Of a DNA stretch of 20,710 bases, positions 8,610-18,987 are shown piece after piece. Source of the stretch: Heterobasidion occidentale (lineage: Eukaryota; Basidiomycota; Agaricomycetes; Russulales; Bondarzewiaceae). Position 1 is the stretch's first letter. Each line of letters opens with the position of its first letter. Both the position numbers and the translations under genes were made by a program. The notes under the pieces are model-generated. The model saw nothing but the letters and a program-made list of their open reading frames with translations, did no database searches and had not been told where the DNA came from. The stretch lies in NCBI GenBank assembly GCA_039111635.1, contig JBCAQO010000155.1:1-20710 (forward strand), read 5' to 3'.

Positions 8610-11600
8610 CTATGCGCTCAAAAACTCCACCATCACCAGCTCCTTCGTGCGTTCATACACTCCCTCAAGATCAAGCACCTCCACCCGCCTCGCCTCGTCA
8701 CGGTAGTCCTCCGCGAGCGCCTCCACCTGCTCGGGCGCCATCCCCGACCACCGCGCCGCGATTTCCGCCAGATCCGGCGCCGGGTCCTCCCCGCCCGTGG
8801 CCCCGTCGCCCTGAGGGTGGCTCACGCGGTGGACGCGCGGGCCCGACCCGAGCGCCTGCGAGGGCGTGAGGATGTAGCCTGGCGGGGTGTGCTGCTTTGC
8901 GAACGTCGCGGAGAGGGCGGTGTAGAGGGCAGTCGAGCGGAAGCGCTCGTTGAGCGTCTCGTCGGTGATTCCTGCGGTCTGGCGGATGGCGTCCCAGCTG
9001 GGGCGAGAACGGGGCGGGTAAGAACAGACGATGAGGCGAAAAAGGGACAGGAAATAGAGAAAGAGGACGTACTCGTCGTGGGCGTAAATTCGCCGCCAGA
9101 CGGCTCGGAATGCGGTGAGCCGCCGGCCGTTGGGCAGATCCTGAGGTCACGAATAAAGATTGAACGTTTGAACGCTAGTTTCGTTGCGGATGTCACGTGA
9201 CCAGCAGGAGAACAACACACCTTTGCGCACGAGAGGAGATGCAGCGCCGTTGCGTAGTCCTCGATGGTATCCACGTTATCCTTCAGCGACAGCACGTCCG
9301 CGGCGTCTTCGACGGTCAACGCCTTGCCCCGTAGCAGCTCGCGTACGAGCTGCTTGAACACCTGTACATGATATCAATTTACACGCCATGGCTCGTTTTG
9401 TGTGCAGGTCGAAACGCGGAAAGAGACTGACCAGCGGCAGTGACCGTTTATCCCCGAGTTTTTTTGCTTTCGCTTTCAAGATCGTCTCAGCCTGCGCGTC
9501 GACGGATTGCTTGCCGCGGATCGGCGTCAGTGCCTCCTTGAGCTCCGCGACGAGGGCTTCATGTACGCTGACGAAGTCAAGGCCGTCATGGAACGCTATC
9601 GTCCGTGAAGGTCGCAAAACCGTTAATCGGACGGGTCGACGCACACGACGAGCATATAGTGGATGCTTACATTCCAGCATGTTTTCTTCGTCCTTGATAC
9701 CACCCTCTTGCAAGTGTGCGAGGTGTGAGAGCTTGCCGATGCTGAGCATCAACTGAATGAACACGCGGATCAGCCATTTTCCGTATTGATCCTCGCGATG
9801 AATGGCCTACGCACCGCCTTGGCTGACAAGTCCCCTGCATCCTGACCTTGCGACAGCAGCGTCTCCGATGCGGCGCTCCACATGCGCTTACCCATATCGC
9901 GGATCCAGGAGATCGATGGATGTGAAAACTTCGCGAAATACCGGTCCACATAATCTCCGTACACGTCCTCCTGTGCAATCATGGCACGGAGCTCGCCTGC
10001 ACGAAACGAGCATGAAAACAGCCAAACAAGACGGAAAAGTAATATAACGTACCGTGTTCGATATACCAATGGTACAGCTCCTCCGTGAACTCGTCCTGGA
10101 ACTTCTCTATATATGCGTGAATGCTATTGGCGTGCGGATTCGCCTCAAGCGGGTACACGGCGTCCTTGTTACAGAGCGATGCAAGGCTCCGGAAGTCCCT
10201 GTACTTCTCGGCGAGTTGGAAAGCGTGGTCCACGAACCCATTCCTCCCTATGCCACCGATGTCAGGTTTGGAAAGGACAGACGAAAAGAGACATACGAAG
10301 GGTGTCGAATACCTCCGGCCTCAGCTGCCGGAAACGATCATCCAGCAGCAGCCGCTCACGCTCTTTCCCTTGCTCCTCGCCGACAGCAGAGCTACGACAT
10401 CGCGTCTGATAATTAGTAGCCGTGCAACGCAACAACGTATCTGACCTACCTCTTCAGCCAATCTAGTCGCTCCGTCATGGACGCGAATATCACCGACGCG
10501 AGCTCTGGCAGCTGACTCCTCGGCTCGCTCGTCGAACGGGCAGAACTGTCGTTCCCTGGGGCTTCGACAAGTGCAGTGGTCGTGTCAAATAGCTCGATCG
10601 CGATGTCAATAGTCTGTAGTCTGCTCGTCCAGGGCTTGATGAACGGCAGCTCGATGCCGTACACCCCGCCGTTGTACTCTCGGTACTCAAAGGCTGAATT
10701 CAACATCAACTGGTTTAGGCATCAGCGTAGAGATAGAATCGACGAGATAAAAACGCACCAAGACGACATTGTTGGCCTCCCAGAGAGCTTTCCATGCCTC
10801 TCCAGGTGCTTCGTGGATGCTCTTGCGTGTGATGTCCATCACGTACGGGAGTAACCTTCCAAGATCGTCGACTCGAAGCCGGAAGAATGCTCGCAGGAAG
10901 TCAACATGATGACCCTCACCGGTGCTGTTCATATAGATGTAGATCGCCGATTTCAATACACTGAAAACGGATCCATTTCTTCATGGCTCATGAGCCTCGG
11001 CATAGCCTATAAAGGGACTCCACGCACGATAAAAAGTCGTTCAAAGTCTGCCAGAGCTGTTGGGCCGCATACAACTTCTCTGCGTCTGTCGCCAAACGCT
11101 GTCTACTTCGTTGCGAGATCTGGAACGAATTGATTCTAATCGGTTTATAGACAATTGTGTTGACCTTTTACCTTGCCTAGAACACCGTTCTCGTTGATGA
11201 ACTTGATCAGGAAACTCAAGCGCTCTTTACGTGTCGTCATTTGAGACGTCAGGTCATCATTTGGTTGCACAACCAGATGGTCTACTCAAGATCAGTCTGC
11301 GGATATGGCAAGGAAAAAGAACAAAGCGCACCCGATTCCAGGATCGCACGGCTGAGCTGTTCAGCTCCAGACATTAAGCTGTCCTCGTCAATCTCAGGTG
11401 GAAAGCTGAAATGCAGAGGGTTCTAAAAGTAGGGTTCATACCTTCCAGAAGAAGACAAGATAGTGCCCACAGTACCTCTGGAAGTGATCCAAATTTAATG
11501 GCCTGACTCATGATAGACTGTATGAGGGTGCTTCGTCCAGTCCTGCCGTGAAATAAACATCAGACTCTGATGAAAGTTGAACAATGAAGATGCATCACGC

Positions 11601-13427
11601 AGGGTCAAAATTAGCCACTTTGTCGCTGTCGACGGTGGCTTTCATCACGGTGGCGGCCGTCAAAACAAGCAATTCACTCTGGTCTCCCATAATGCCCACA
11701 CCAAGCATGCGATCTGATGCTGACTTGAGCCGTATACGGTCCTTGTACTCGGCCTGCAAAGTGACGTCGATGAGCACCTACGAAATGATTCTACAAAAGA
11801 ATGAACCTTTAGCACATATCGTAATTGCGTCACCGAAGTGAACAACAAGTAGCGCATCTTTAGGTATCAGTTGCAGTTGTGGCTGCATCGGGGCTTCAGT
11901 AGCGCCAAACGTCTATGGTCACAATGAGCGTTTGTTGTAAATATAGCGAAACGACGACATACGCTCTGGTAAGGCACGCTCATGACATTCTCAACCTTCA
12001 AAGTCCCTGCTGATACAGATACTTCGATAAGTGAATATATTCGACGGGGAGTAGGCCCAATGCTGATTGGCAGATCGTCCTCCGCGCCACTATGAGAGGT
12101 CAAGAACACCAAGCTTTCAGAACTGGAGGGGAACATCATTTCAGTGGCATAGCTTTCGCGAGCTAATGATTATCTCACCTCTCGACTACCAAGTCCAGCA
12201 GCTCGATGTCTATATAAGCATTCGGCGTTGAAGCAAGACTGATCGATTCTTGCAAGGCTGGACGAATGATACCCATGAGGTCTTCTTCAAAAGTGATCTC
12301 TTCCCAGCCTTCGGACGACATATTCCACTGCTGTATTCGAGAATCGATTAAAGCCCAGACATCGGTACCAAGATTATTCTTGGTGCCCAAAGCAACGGCA
12401 ATAATATTCCCTGCTTCAGGCTGTAGAATTGGTGCTGCCCACAGACTCGGGAAAAAGCGCGATAGCGACAGTGATGAATGAGGGCGAGAGAATAATCGAG
12501 ATGTCAAATGGTATTTCCCTCCTGTCGATGTCAGTGTGAAACGAAAGAGGTGGCCACTTGAGGTAGACGCGACGTAGGTTTGTGGCTAATCATGATAGAA
12601 ACGATGAACTCCAGTTCCCATTAGCCTCAGATGCACTCACATCGGATCTGGTCAATGAAGTTGTACTCTCTCCGGGTTCAAGCTCTAGCTGAGTTGTGGA
12701 GAACCGATCTCCCCCTGCGAGGCCAATACCAATGCTATCCCAGAAGCGGATCTCTCCAGAGCTGGATAAGAGTATGAGACCCGGTTCGCGAGAAGCACCA
12801 TATGGGACGAAGGCGTGAAGTGGAGCGTTTTGGGAGTAGTCGATTGGGCAAGAAAATATATAGCAAGTGGGGGTTCCAGCGAGAGCCTATAAGCATTTGA
12901 GCATGGAATGATAAAATGAATATGCGACCTCGGTGACAAGTTCCGTACTCACTTGTGAATGCTGCCATACGAAACATGTAAGGGAGGTTGCGACCAATGC
13001 GAACCCAGTCAACGTATCGATACGGCCGGTATACGCGTCGCGAAAGAAGTCTATCAAAAGCTTGATCATTTAAATGCAATTGTCACGAAGCTGACCGAGA
13101 CGTACCAGCAGTCCTTAATATTTGTTTCACCTCTGCAGGGAGGTGTGCATGAAATGCCACCAGCATTTCATTGGATTGTGCGAATACAGTATCTGGTCGG
13201 ATACCTCTTTGGTGCAGCGCCCCCTCATCAACGTCCATCCCAGATACGACAGAAACATCCCTAGCAGCTGACTGTCGATGTTCAAAGCCGCGGGCAGGTG
13301 TAGAGAACCGCGAAGCAGGTTTGCTTGCACCGCGGGTTGTACGCCTCGGAGGAGGTATGGTACCAGGGGGACGCGACACAGGACGATTCGTACGTCGGGC
13401 CATAGGTGGAGCGGTATACGTTGCCAT
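8610..13427 (-). CDS. NUP133: Nucleoporin NUP133
   Basis: I trace 21 coding exons from ATG 13427 to TAG 8610: 13427-13106, 13050-12953, 12886-12641, 12585-12179, 12122-11963, 11912-11807, 11753-11599, 11542-11476, 11422-11332, 11281-11172, 11119-11028, 10960-10759, 10709-10450, 10391-10297, 10247-10053, 9996-9815, 9752-9671, 9595-9432, 9361-9221, 9140-9073, 8997-8610; about 1210 residues, close to known NUP133. A basic, P/R-rich start is followed by DTVFAQSNEMLVAFHAHLP (79-97) and the beta-propeller (DAYTGRIDTLTGFALVATS, LLSSSGEIRFWDS, YVASTSSGHLFRF). The C-terminal helical stack includes NGVLGK, FDHAFQLAEKYRDFRSL-like and KFSHPSISWI segments. It is part of the Y-shaped scaffold of the nuclear pore. 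All junctions fit except exon 6/7, off by one base at AAAGG (11806-11810). Shares a 126-bp promoter with PRCC. Confidence 0.9.
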
Positions 13428-13553
13428 GATAGAGAGTTTTTGTCGAGGACACTGTCGATGCCGATGAGGACAATACCCAGATCTGAGTTGAGACGCGTCG
13501 CGAACGTCACCAAACATGTGTAAACATTTACACTTCAGACATCCGACATCGCC
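13428..13553. promoter_or_regulatory. Compact divergent promoter: NUP133 / PRCC
   Basis: Only 126 bp separate the two start codons, so both genes must share core promoter DNA. I see no TATA box. Co-regulation of a nuclear pore gene and a nuclear PRCC-family gene is possible but not shown. Confidence 0.55.
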
Positions 13554-15036
13554 ATGCTCGTCGCAGGATATGGCAGCGGCAGTGAAGACGACAGCGATAG
13601 CGACGCCCAAGTTTCTCAATCAACTAACCAAAATGCCACAACATCCTCAGAACCCTTCCTAACCTCTCAGCTTCCCGCTCCGTCCACGCCGAAATCCACC
13701 GTTACTTCTCAACGATCATCTAACGTTACAGCCTCAGGCTCTAAATCAGCGTTAGCTGGTCTTACTCTGCCCGCTCCGAGGGCAAATAAAGGCAAGAAGA
13801 GGATAGCAATTGATCTGCCAGCTCTCTCACAGGATGAAACTCGTGAGGAGGATATTCAACCAACAGCTAAGAAGCCCCGCATCGGAGGCTCTGGATCGGC
13901 TTCATTATTTTCCATGCTGCCTGCTCCAAAGAAAAACGGTCCTATTCCAGTTGCACCTCAGCGTGTTCTTGGTGGGGAAAAGGACCAGGACTTGTGTTCA
14001 GTAATTCTCGAAGCCAGGCTGTGACTGTGGAAGAAGTTGATGAAGAACTCGAAGCGACGGTGCATCACCCAGAGTCTACAACAACTAGCCACCCCCCTCC
14101 ATTCCTTTCTTACCGCCATCACTAGGAAAGGGGAGGAAAAACATCTCAGTGGAGGATCCCACACAATCCATCACTCGTCCCAAGTCTATTCCCAAATTAT
14201 CTCAGTCTACCACCACAGACGCCTCCCCATCTAGTACGTCACAGCAGTCTTTTGCTAATTTTTTGTCTTACAGACATGATAGATCTTAGTGCTTCACTAG
14301 GATTGGGCTCGTCGAAAGTCCAAATCAACTTTCCTTCAGTAACATCCGCTCCCAAAGTCGATGACTTTTTACCTCCAGAGCCGACACCGACAGATCCATA
14401 TCCCGGATATTATATGCTCCCGTCCGGAAAATGGGCTGCATATGACACTGAATACTACCAACAGTTCTACAAGAAGTGGAAGGTTGACTACGATGCACAT
14501 GTCCGTGCCCTAGAAAAGAACATGGAGAAAGGATTCGAAGGCGCAGAAACAGGTGAGACTCACGAGGTCAACGCCATGCGGGAGATGGAGAAGGCGAAGG
14601 TAGAGATCAAGGAGCGAGAAGAGAAGAAGGCTCTGACTCAAGGCGTCGATGGTGCTCCCGCTGGCCCGAAAATGAATATCAAGGTTTGTTGTCACCGTAT
14701 CGAATTTTGTACGTCATTGTTAAACATTGCGTTAGGGCGCTAAACTGGGTGGAAGAGCTCGATCTCGACACCAGCTTACTACTTTACTTACGGAGGCGTA
14801 CGAGAACCGTGAGGCTTTGGAGCAGAGGATTGCAGATGGTCGGAGGAATCGGAAGGAGGCTGGTAATAAATACGGTGCGTGGCATTTTACGAATCATCTT
14901 CGTGTCTTACCTTCCTCCGGTGATAGGTTTTAATCCAATTTGTGCTACATATATTGTGATGCATGCGAGACCACTTGACCCGCTTTGTCCCAGATCTCTC
15001 TTGAATGGAAGTGTAATCAAACTCGAACATGTATGA
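13554..15036 (+). CDS. PRCC-family nuclear protein (MAD2B-interacting domain), frame broken
   Basis: Exons about 13554-14233, 14274-14683, 14736-14874 and from 14927. The start MLVAGYGSGSEDDSDSD, the SLFSMLPAPKK motif, the DPYPGYYMLPSGKWAAYD core and the end RIADGRRNRKEAGNKYG are typical of the PRCC/mitotic checkpoint regulator family, nuclear proteins linked to splicing and, in animals, to MAD2B. Exon 1 changes frame twice. At 13974-13981 (GGGGAAAA) two extra bases separate RVLGG from GLVFSNSRSQAVTVEE; near 14106-14112 one base is missing before LPPSLGKGRKNISVED. Correcting both gives exactly the phase exon 2 needs. The last exon reads GGT TTT AAT, where relatives usually stop right after YGF; as written the frame runs on to 15036. 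So the end is uncertain. Errors in sequence are likelier than a dead gene. Confidence 0.8.
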
Positions 15037-15099
15037 TATCAAGCGATACAGTATGTAATACAGAGATAACTCGAGAATCCATATATCATTACCAACATC

Positions 15100-15869
15100 T
15101 CAGTGAGTGTGAGTCGTGTATTCTGTGGCAGTGGCAATCAGGCAACGCTTACAAAAGAAATAGGGCGTCCAGATGCTTACTTGTGACGGTTTTGGTGCCC
15201 TCTGATATGGCATGCTTGGATAGCTCTCCCGGAAGGATCAGTCGCACAGCCGTCTGTATCTCGCGCGATGAGAGGGTGGACTTCTTGTTGTACACGCATA
15301 GTTCTATGATGCAAAGTTGATTACTCTGGCCTTCCATGGAAAATCGACGGACTTACTAGCTGCCTCTATCGCAATACGCTCAAACATATCGCTAAACACA
15401 CTCGTCAGTCCATGGTGATGTTATGACCTCAGCTCGTTCCAACGTACTTGATGAGGGAGTCCATTATGGACATCCCTTTGTTGCTGATTCCAGTATCGGG
15501 ATGGACTTGCTTCAGCACTGTGGCATGTCGACCGGTCAAAAACTTGCCGCTAACGAGCTGCAACGATCTACTGACCCTTGTACAGGTAGGAGGCCCATGT
15601 CTCCTTCCGGACCTTGCGGCGTTTCTTCTTGTCGCCATTGTTCTCGTCGCCATTGCTCTTGTTCTTGTCGCCATTGTTCTTGTCGACATTCTTGTCTACT
15701 TTTCGGCTTTTTCGGCTTTTTCGGCTTTTTCCACTGGGGACGGACGCCGCCGTGGTCTTTGTGACCGTCATAGAGGGTGCAGCTTTCGCGACGGAAGCGG
15801 TGGAGGTGGGCTGCATGATGGTTAACCCAATAGAATTGCGTGAGGAGCCCTCCGACTTGCCTTGGCCAT
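15100..15869 (-). CDS. Histone H2B with long, repeat-built N-terminal tail
   Basis: Six coding exons: 15869-15861, 15810-15576, 15517-15448, 15391-15357, 15303-15181 and 15122-15100 (TGA), 495 nt, 164 residues. The core from [19 protein letters not shown] through [32 protein letters not shown] and [14 protein letters not shown] is clear H2B, which pairs with H2A in the nucleosome. The N-terminal tail before [11 protein letters not shown] is 63 residues, longer than in usual fungal H2B. It contains [11 protein letters not shown] (30-40) and D/N/G/K repeats ([20 protein letters not shown]), so it carries acidic residues. KLCVYNKK replaces the usual KLAxYNKK. Exon 1 encodes only M-A-K and ends in a GC donor (AAG|GCAAGT, 50-nt intron); an ATG in exon 2's acceptor region (MQPTSTAS) is the alternative start. 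No H2A lies beside it. A variant copy is plausible. Confidence 0.88.
15622..15696 (-). repeat. Degenerate repeat coding N-G-D-K in H2B tail
   Basis: Units built on AACAATGGCGACAAG recur with small changes and encode DKN, NNGDK, SNGDE and NNGDK blocks. The unit length varies by whole codons, so frame is kept. Confidence 0.7.
15699..15731 (-). repeat. 9-nt tandem repeat coding K-S-R in H2B tail
   Basis: About three and a half copies of AAAAAGCCG on the minus strand encode [10 protein letters not shown]. Exact third positions repeat too, which suggests recent slippage instead of selection for the amino acids alone. Confidence 0.8.
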
Positions 15870-16159
15870 CGTATCAATCTTAATGGTAGAGGTATTATAG
15901 AGGAAAGAGGGATGGGTGGAGTGGAGTGATGAGTGCAGGGTCGAGTTTCTGAACGCGCTAAATATTATCAGGGTGCGGAGTTCGAAGACGCGTCCACCTC
16001 CGTCACGTGGTGAGAAAGGTGGCACACAATGAGCTTGGTGAGACATTCGCTTGTTCTCCGCGTCCATTATTTCCTTTCTCGTCCATTGTCGCTCATTCGC
16101 CACACGGCTTTGCCTTCGCCACACTCCAGCCTCTTGGCCTGGACGCTCTTGATAAAAAT
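15870..16159 (-). promoter_or_regulatory. Upstream region of H2B
   Basis: These 290 bp hold the H2B promoter and the 3' UTR of HTD2, which is read in the same direction. A divergent H2A gene, the usual fungal neighbour, would have to start here and does not. No clear motif was found. Confidence 0.45.
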
Positions 16160-17223
16160 CTACCAAAATCTGACAGTGCCGTTCATGCCCACCACGCCAT
16201 CTGCATCTTCTGTCCACAACAGCGCTTTGCCATCGCCTTCCAATGCACCGTGGATCGTCATTGGCCGGTTCACTACCACAGGATTGATCGCCCTATATTC
16301 AAATGACCTCAGCTTCGTATCAGGCCTGTGGAAAAGGAGCGTTTCAAGGAGCATCAAGGCAGTCAACGGTCCGTGAACGAGCCGTTCTAGTCACACGGTT
16401 AACAAATACAATAGGCGCTTCGCGAGGACGCTAGACGTACCAGGATAACCCTCCGACCTCTGAGCATAGTCGCGGTCAAGATGAATGTGGTGTCCATTGA
16501 AAGTCAAAGCCGAGAATCGGAAGAGAGTTGTTGCACTCGGTGTGTATGAGAACGAAAAATCTGATGTCGGCAATCCTTCCACTACAAGAAAATAGACTGT
16601 CCGACGAGTGGCATGCATGACGGAAATGATCAGCACGCACCTTCACGTGTTGTCCGTTTACTGACCCCTAGAGCAAGATAGACATGAGACCTCTCCTCCA
16701 GCACAGCTGGCTCTGCCTCTCCTTGATTCCTGATTTCTATTCGCTGTTTCACAAACACCATGGGTGATCCCTTCTCAAATCCTTTCTTCTCAACTGCGCC
16801 TACAGTCGATACGGACGTTGCCTGACCACCGATGATCAGAGATTTCCTCCACTCCATCTTTCCTCCCGCCCACATTCGTCGTACATATGGCTCTGGAGGA
16901 CAGAAGTCTGCGTCCGTACCGTCCGGGCGTAGATTTATTTCCGGCGTGCGAGGGTGGAAGAAGGCCAAGTGGTGGCCATATCCCAAGGGAGAGCCATCTT
17001 GAGGTGCTGCATAGGGTGCGCGGGTACCGTCACGGGTGGGCAAAGTGATGTAGAGATCAGAGACGTGTTCAGCGTGTAATTTGTCAGAGAGGACGTGTCG
17101 TTTCTCTTGAGCGATCCATTGATCGAGAGCGTCTATGTTCTTCGATGAAGTTGAGTAAACACGTGGGGAACGAGGATTGCTGATTTTAATGAGAAGTTGG
17201 GTTCGGAAAGCGCGTGTGGACAT
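16160..17223 (-). CDS. HTD2: Mitochondrial hydroxyacyl-thioester dehydratase type 2
   Basis: Exons 17223-16641, 16581-16441 and 16386-16160 (TAG), phases agreeing, 951 nt, 316 residues. The start MSTRAFRTQLLIKISNPRS looks like a mitochondrial presequence and gives the best fit; an upstream in-frame ATG exists at about 17337 but adds a stretch without targeting character. Family marks are HHLAFFHPRTPEINLRPDG, PPEPYVRRMWAGGKMEW, REVEGLPTSDFSFSYTP (191-209), FSALTFNGHHIHLDRDYAQ (217-235) and RLVHGPLTALMLLE (243-256). The N-H-x(2)-H-x-D segment belongs to the hot-dog MaoC-type dehydratase site. The enzyme dehydrates 3-hydroxyacyl-ACP in mitochondrial fatty acid synthesis, which feeds lipoic acid and respiratory-chain assembly. 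No defect seen. Confidence 0.92.
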
Positions 17224-17411
17224 TGTAGACGGTGTTGTTTCTGACGATCTATATCGAGCATTCGAACAGCCGATGTTGATGTTGTTTGATACGGAGGGCA
17301 TCTGACCATGGAAGGTCCGGGGAAGCTGCTCCGGCATATCCGAGAGGGTCGGGAGCAGAATCTAATGTACGCACTCAAATCTGGGTCTGCTAGCTGATAC
17401 ACATCATGTAT

Positions 17412-18490
17412 TTACTTCTGGCGAAGAATGACCACATAGGTCTTGTAGGGATACTCAAAAATTCCCTTACTCTCGTCGACCCATTTCTTTCCGTCACCTC
17501 GCTCGAGGACTGCTCTAATTTCATCCTTCAGTTTGGACTTGACGTCCTCTAGTTGAATAGCGATATAGCTCTTGCTCAACGCGCGATTCGTTACAATGTC
17601 GATGGATCCATCGAGAGTGTAGGACCAGACTTCCTCTATCGGCGGTTGAAAGAGCTTTTGGTAAGATGGGGTTTCGAATAATTTCCGCCAGAGGCCGAGG
17701 CGGAATTGGGGAGTGCCCAATTCGTATCGTTCGACTCGGTCTCGGACTTGACCGATCCACGCGGCGGAATCGCTGTGAAGTAGGCTGATGGGTCGGCCTG
17801 ATTCGATGCTCAAGACAAGGGGGCGCACCGGTTTTCAAGATTCCAGATGAGCGCAACGACGCCGTCAGGCTTCAAAATACGAGCAAATTCCAAGGCCGCA
17901 GCATCAAAATTCGGGCACCAGTGGAAGGCCTAAACCCGACCTATCAGTAATGCGCCTGGCGTTACCAATCGCCAAGATACAGACCTGCGCGACGACAACT
18001 AAATCAGTCTGTCCGGATTCAACGCCTGTCTGATCGAAGGATCCTTCTTGTGCGACGACGCGCTCGTCTGATACGGTCCTAACAAACACATCGCGCATGC
18101 CCGCGCTGGGTTCTACAGCCCTCAGCCTCCCGATATCTTTAGACCATTCTGGGTGAGCCAAGAGGGCGCGAGTGAATATGCCAGTTCCTGCGCCGATCCT
18201 ATGATCGAGATGCCATGGAATCCGATCAGGATATATATGAGATCATGGAATTCAGTCACAATTTCGGGGTAAAGAGTCTCAACTCACTCAACGATGTTGA
18301 GCGGCGCTGGGGCCTTGACAGCTTGACGAATGTACGAAATGGCCGGAGTCTGGTAAGAAGGGCGCGCTCTGATACCTTCGAGTTGATTACTTCGGATTCG
18401 GAATACGACTGATACTACTCACTTATCGTATAGCTCGTTGGTCCCTGTCCCAAACCCCGTTTGCGCGACATGATGAACGACACTTGTCAT
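17412..18490 (-). CDS. Class I SAM-dependent methyltransferase (CRG1/TMT1-like)
   Basis: Exons 18490-18423, 18368-18288, 18198-17985, 17929-17829 and 17772-17412 (TAA), 825 nt, 274 residues, phases agreeing. The start MTSVVHHVAQTGFGTGTNELYD is followed by ARPSYQTPAISYIRQAV and SAM motif I, EIGAGTGIFTRAL (50-62). AVEPSAGM is the post-I acidic strand, VVVAQAFHWCPNFDAAALEFARIL matches the AQAxHWF region, and LKPDGVVALIWN is motif III. This is the methyltransferase type 11 fold found in yeast Crg1 and Tmt1, which act on small molecules. The substrate cannot be told from sequence. No targeting signal seen. The neighbours HTD2 and ARO2, same strand, do not suggest a shared pathway. Confidence 0.88.
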
Positions 18491-18987
18491 GGTGATATGA
18501 TGCTTGTGTTGCGGGAGTGTTGTCTAGCGGCCTGAGGAGCGGCCAGAACTATTATATGGTTGAGGGACCGCCGGAGTCGAGACAAACGAGTCATATTCTG
18601 TCATATCGTGCGATAAAGGTGCAAGATATTGATGGAGGCCGACAAATCCGACAGGGCTATTTGTGGCGACGCGTTATGGACAGTGCCAGTGGGTACCGTG
18701 AGGTATCGTGATACGCTACCGCTCGGATCACCTCGAGAAATACCACATGCTGTTGGTCATCGTTGATAGATGGAATGACTTGGTGGAGCGGGATGTCTAT
18801 TGCACATTCTAGCCTGTACGGACTACTAGTCCCAAAGTTACGAACTGAAAGACATCGCGCGACGTATTGTAGACACGCGGCGAATACCTTGAATAGTATG
18901 TCTAATGTTTTATTCAGGACCATCGCTCTTCGTAAACTACACAACCGTATCGAGCACTCTTACAAACTTTCCTTTGTCTCTGGGCAA
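18491..18987. other. Intergenic region between ARO2 and the methyltransferase
   Basis: These 497 bp carry the 3' UTR of ARO2 and the promoter of the methyltransferase gene, both read on the minus strand. Short open frames exist on both strands but none has family similarity or splice support. I see no RNA gene or repeat. Confidence 0.55.

Noticed and set aside
15699..15731. Possible microsatellite unrelated to coding
   Set aside because: The repeat keeps frame within an H2B exon whose flanks are clearly coding, so it is treated as part of the histone tail.
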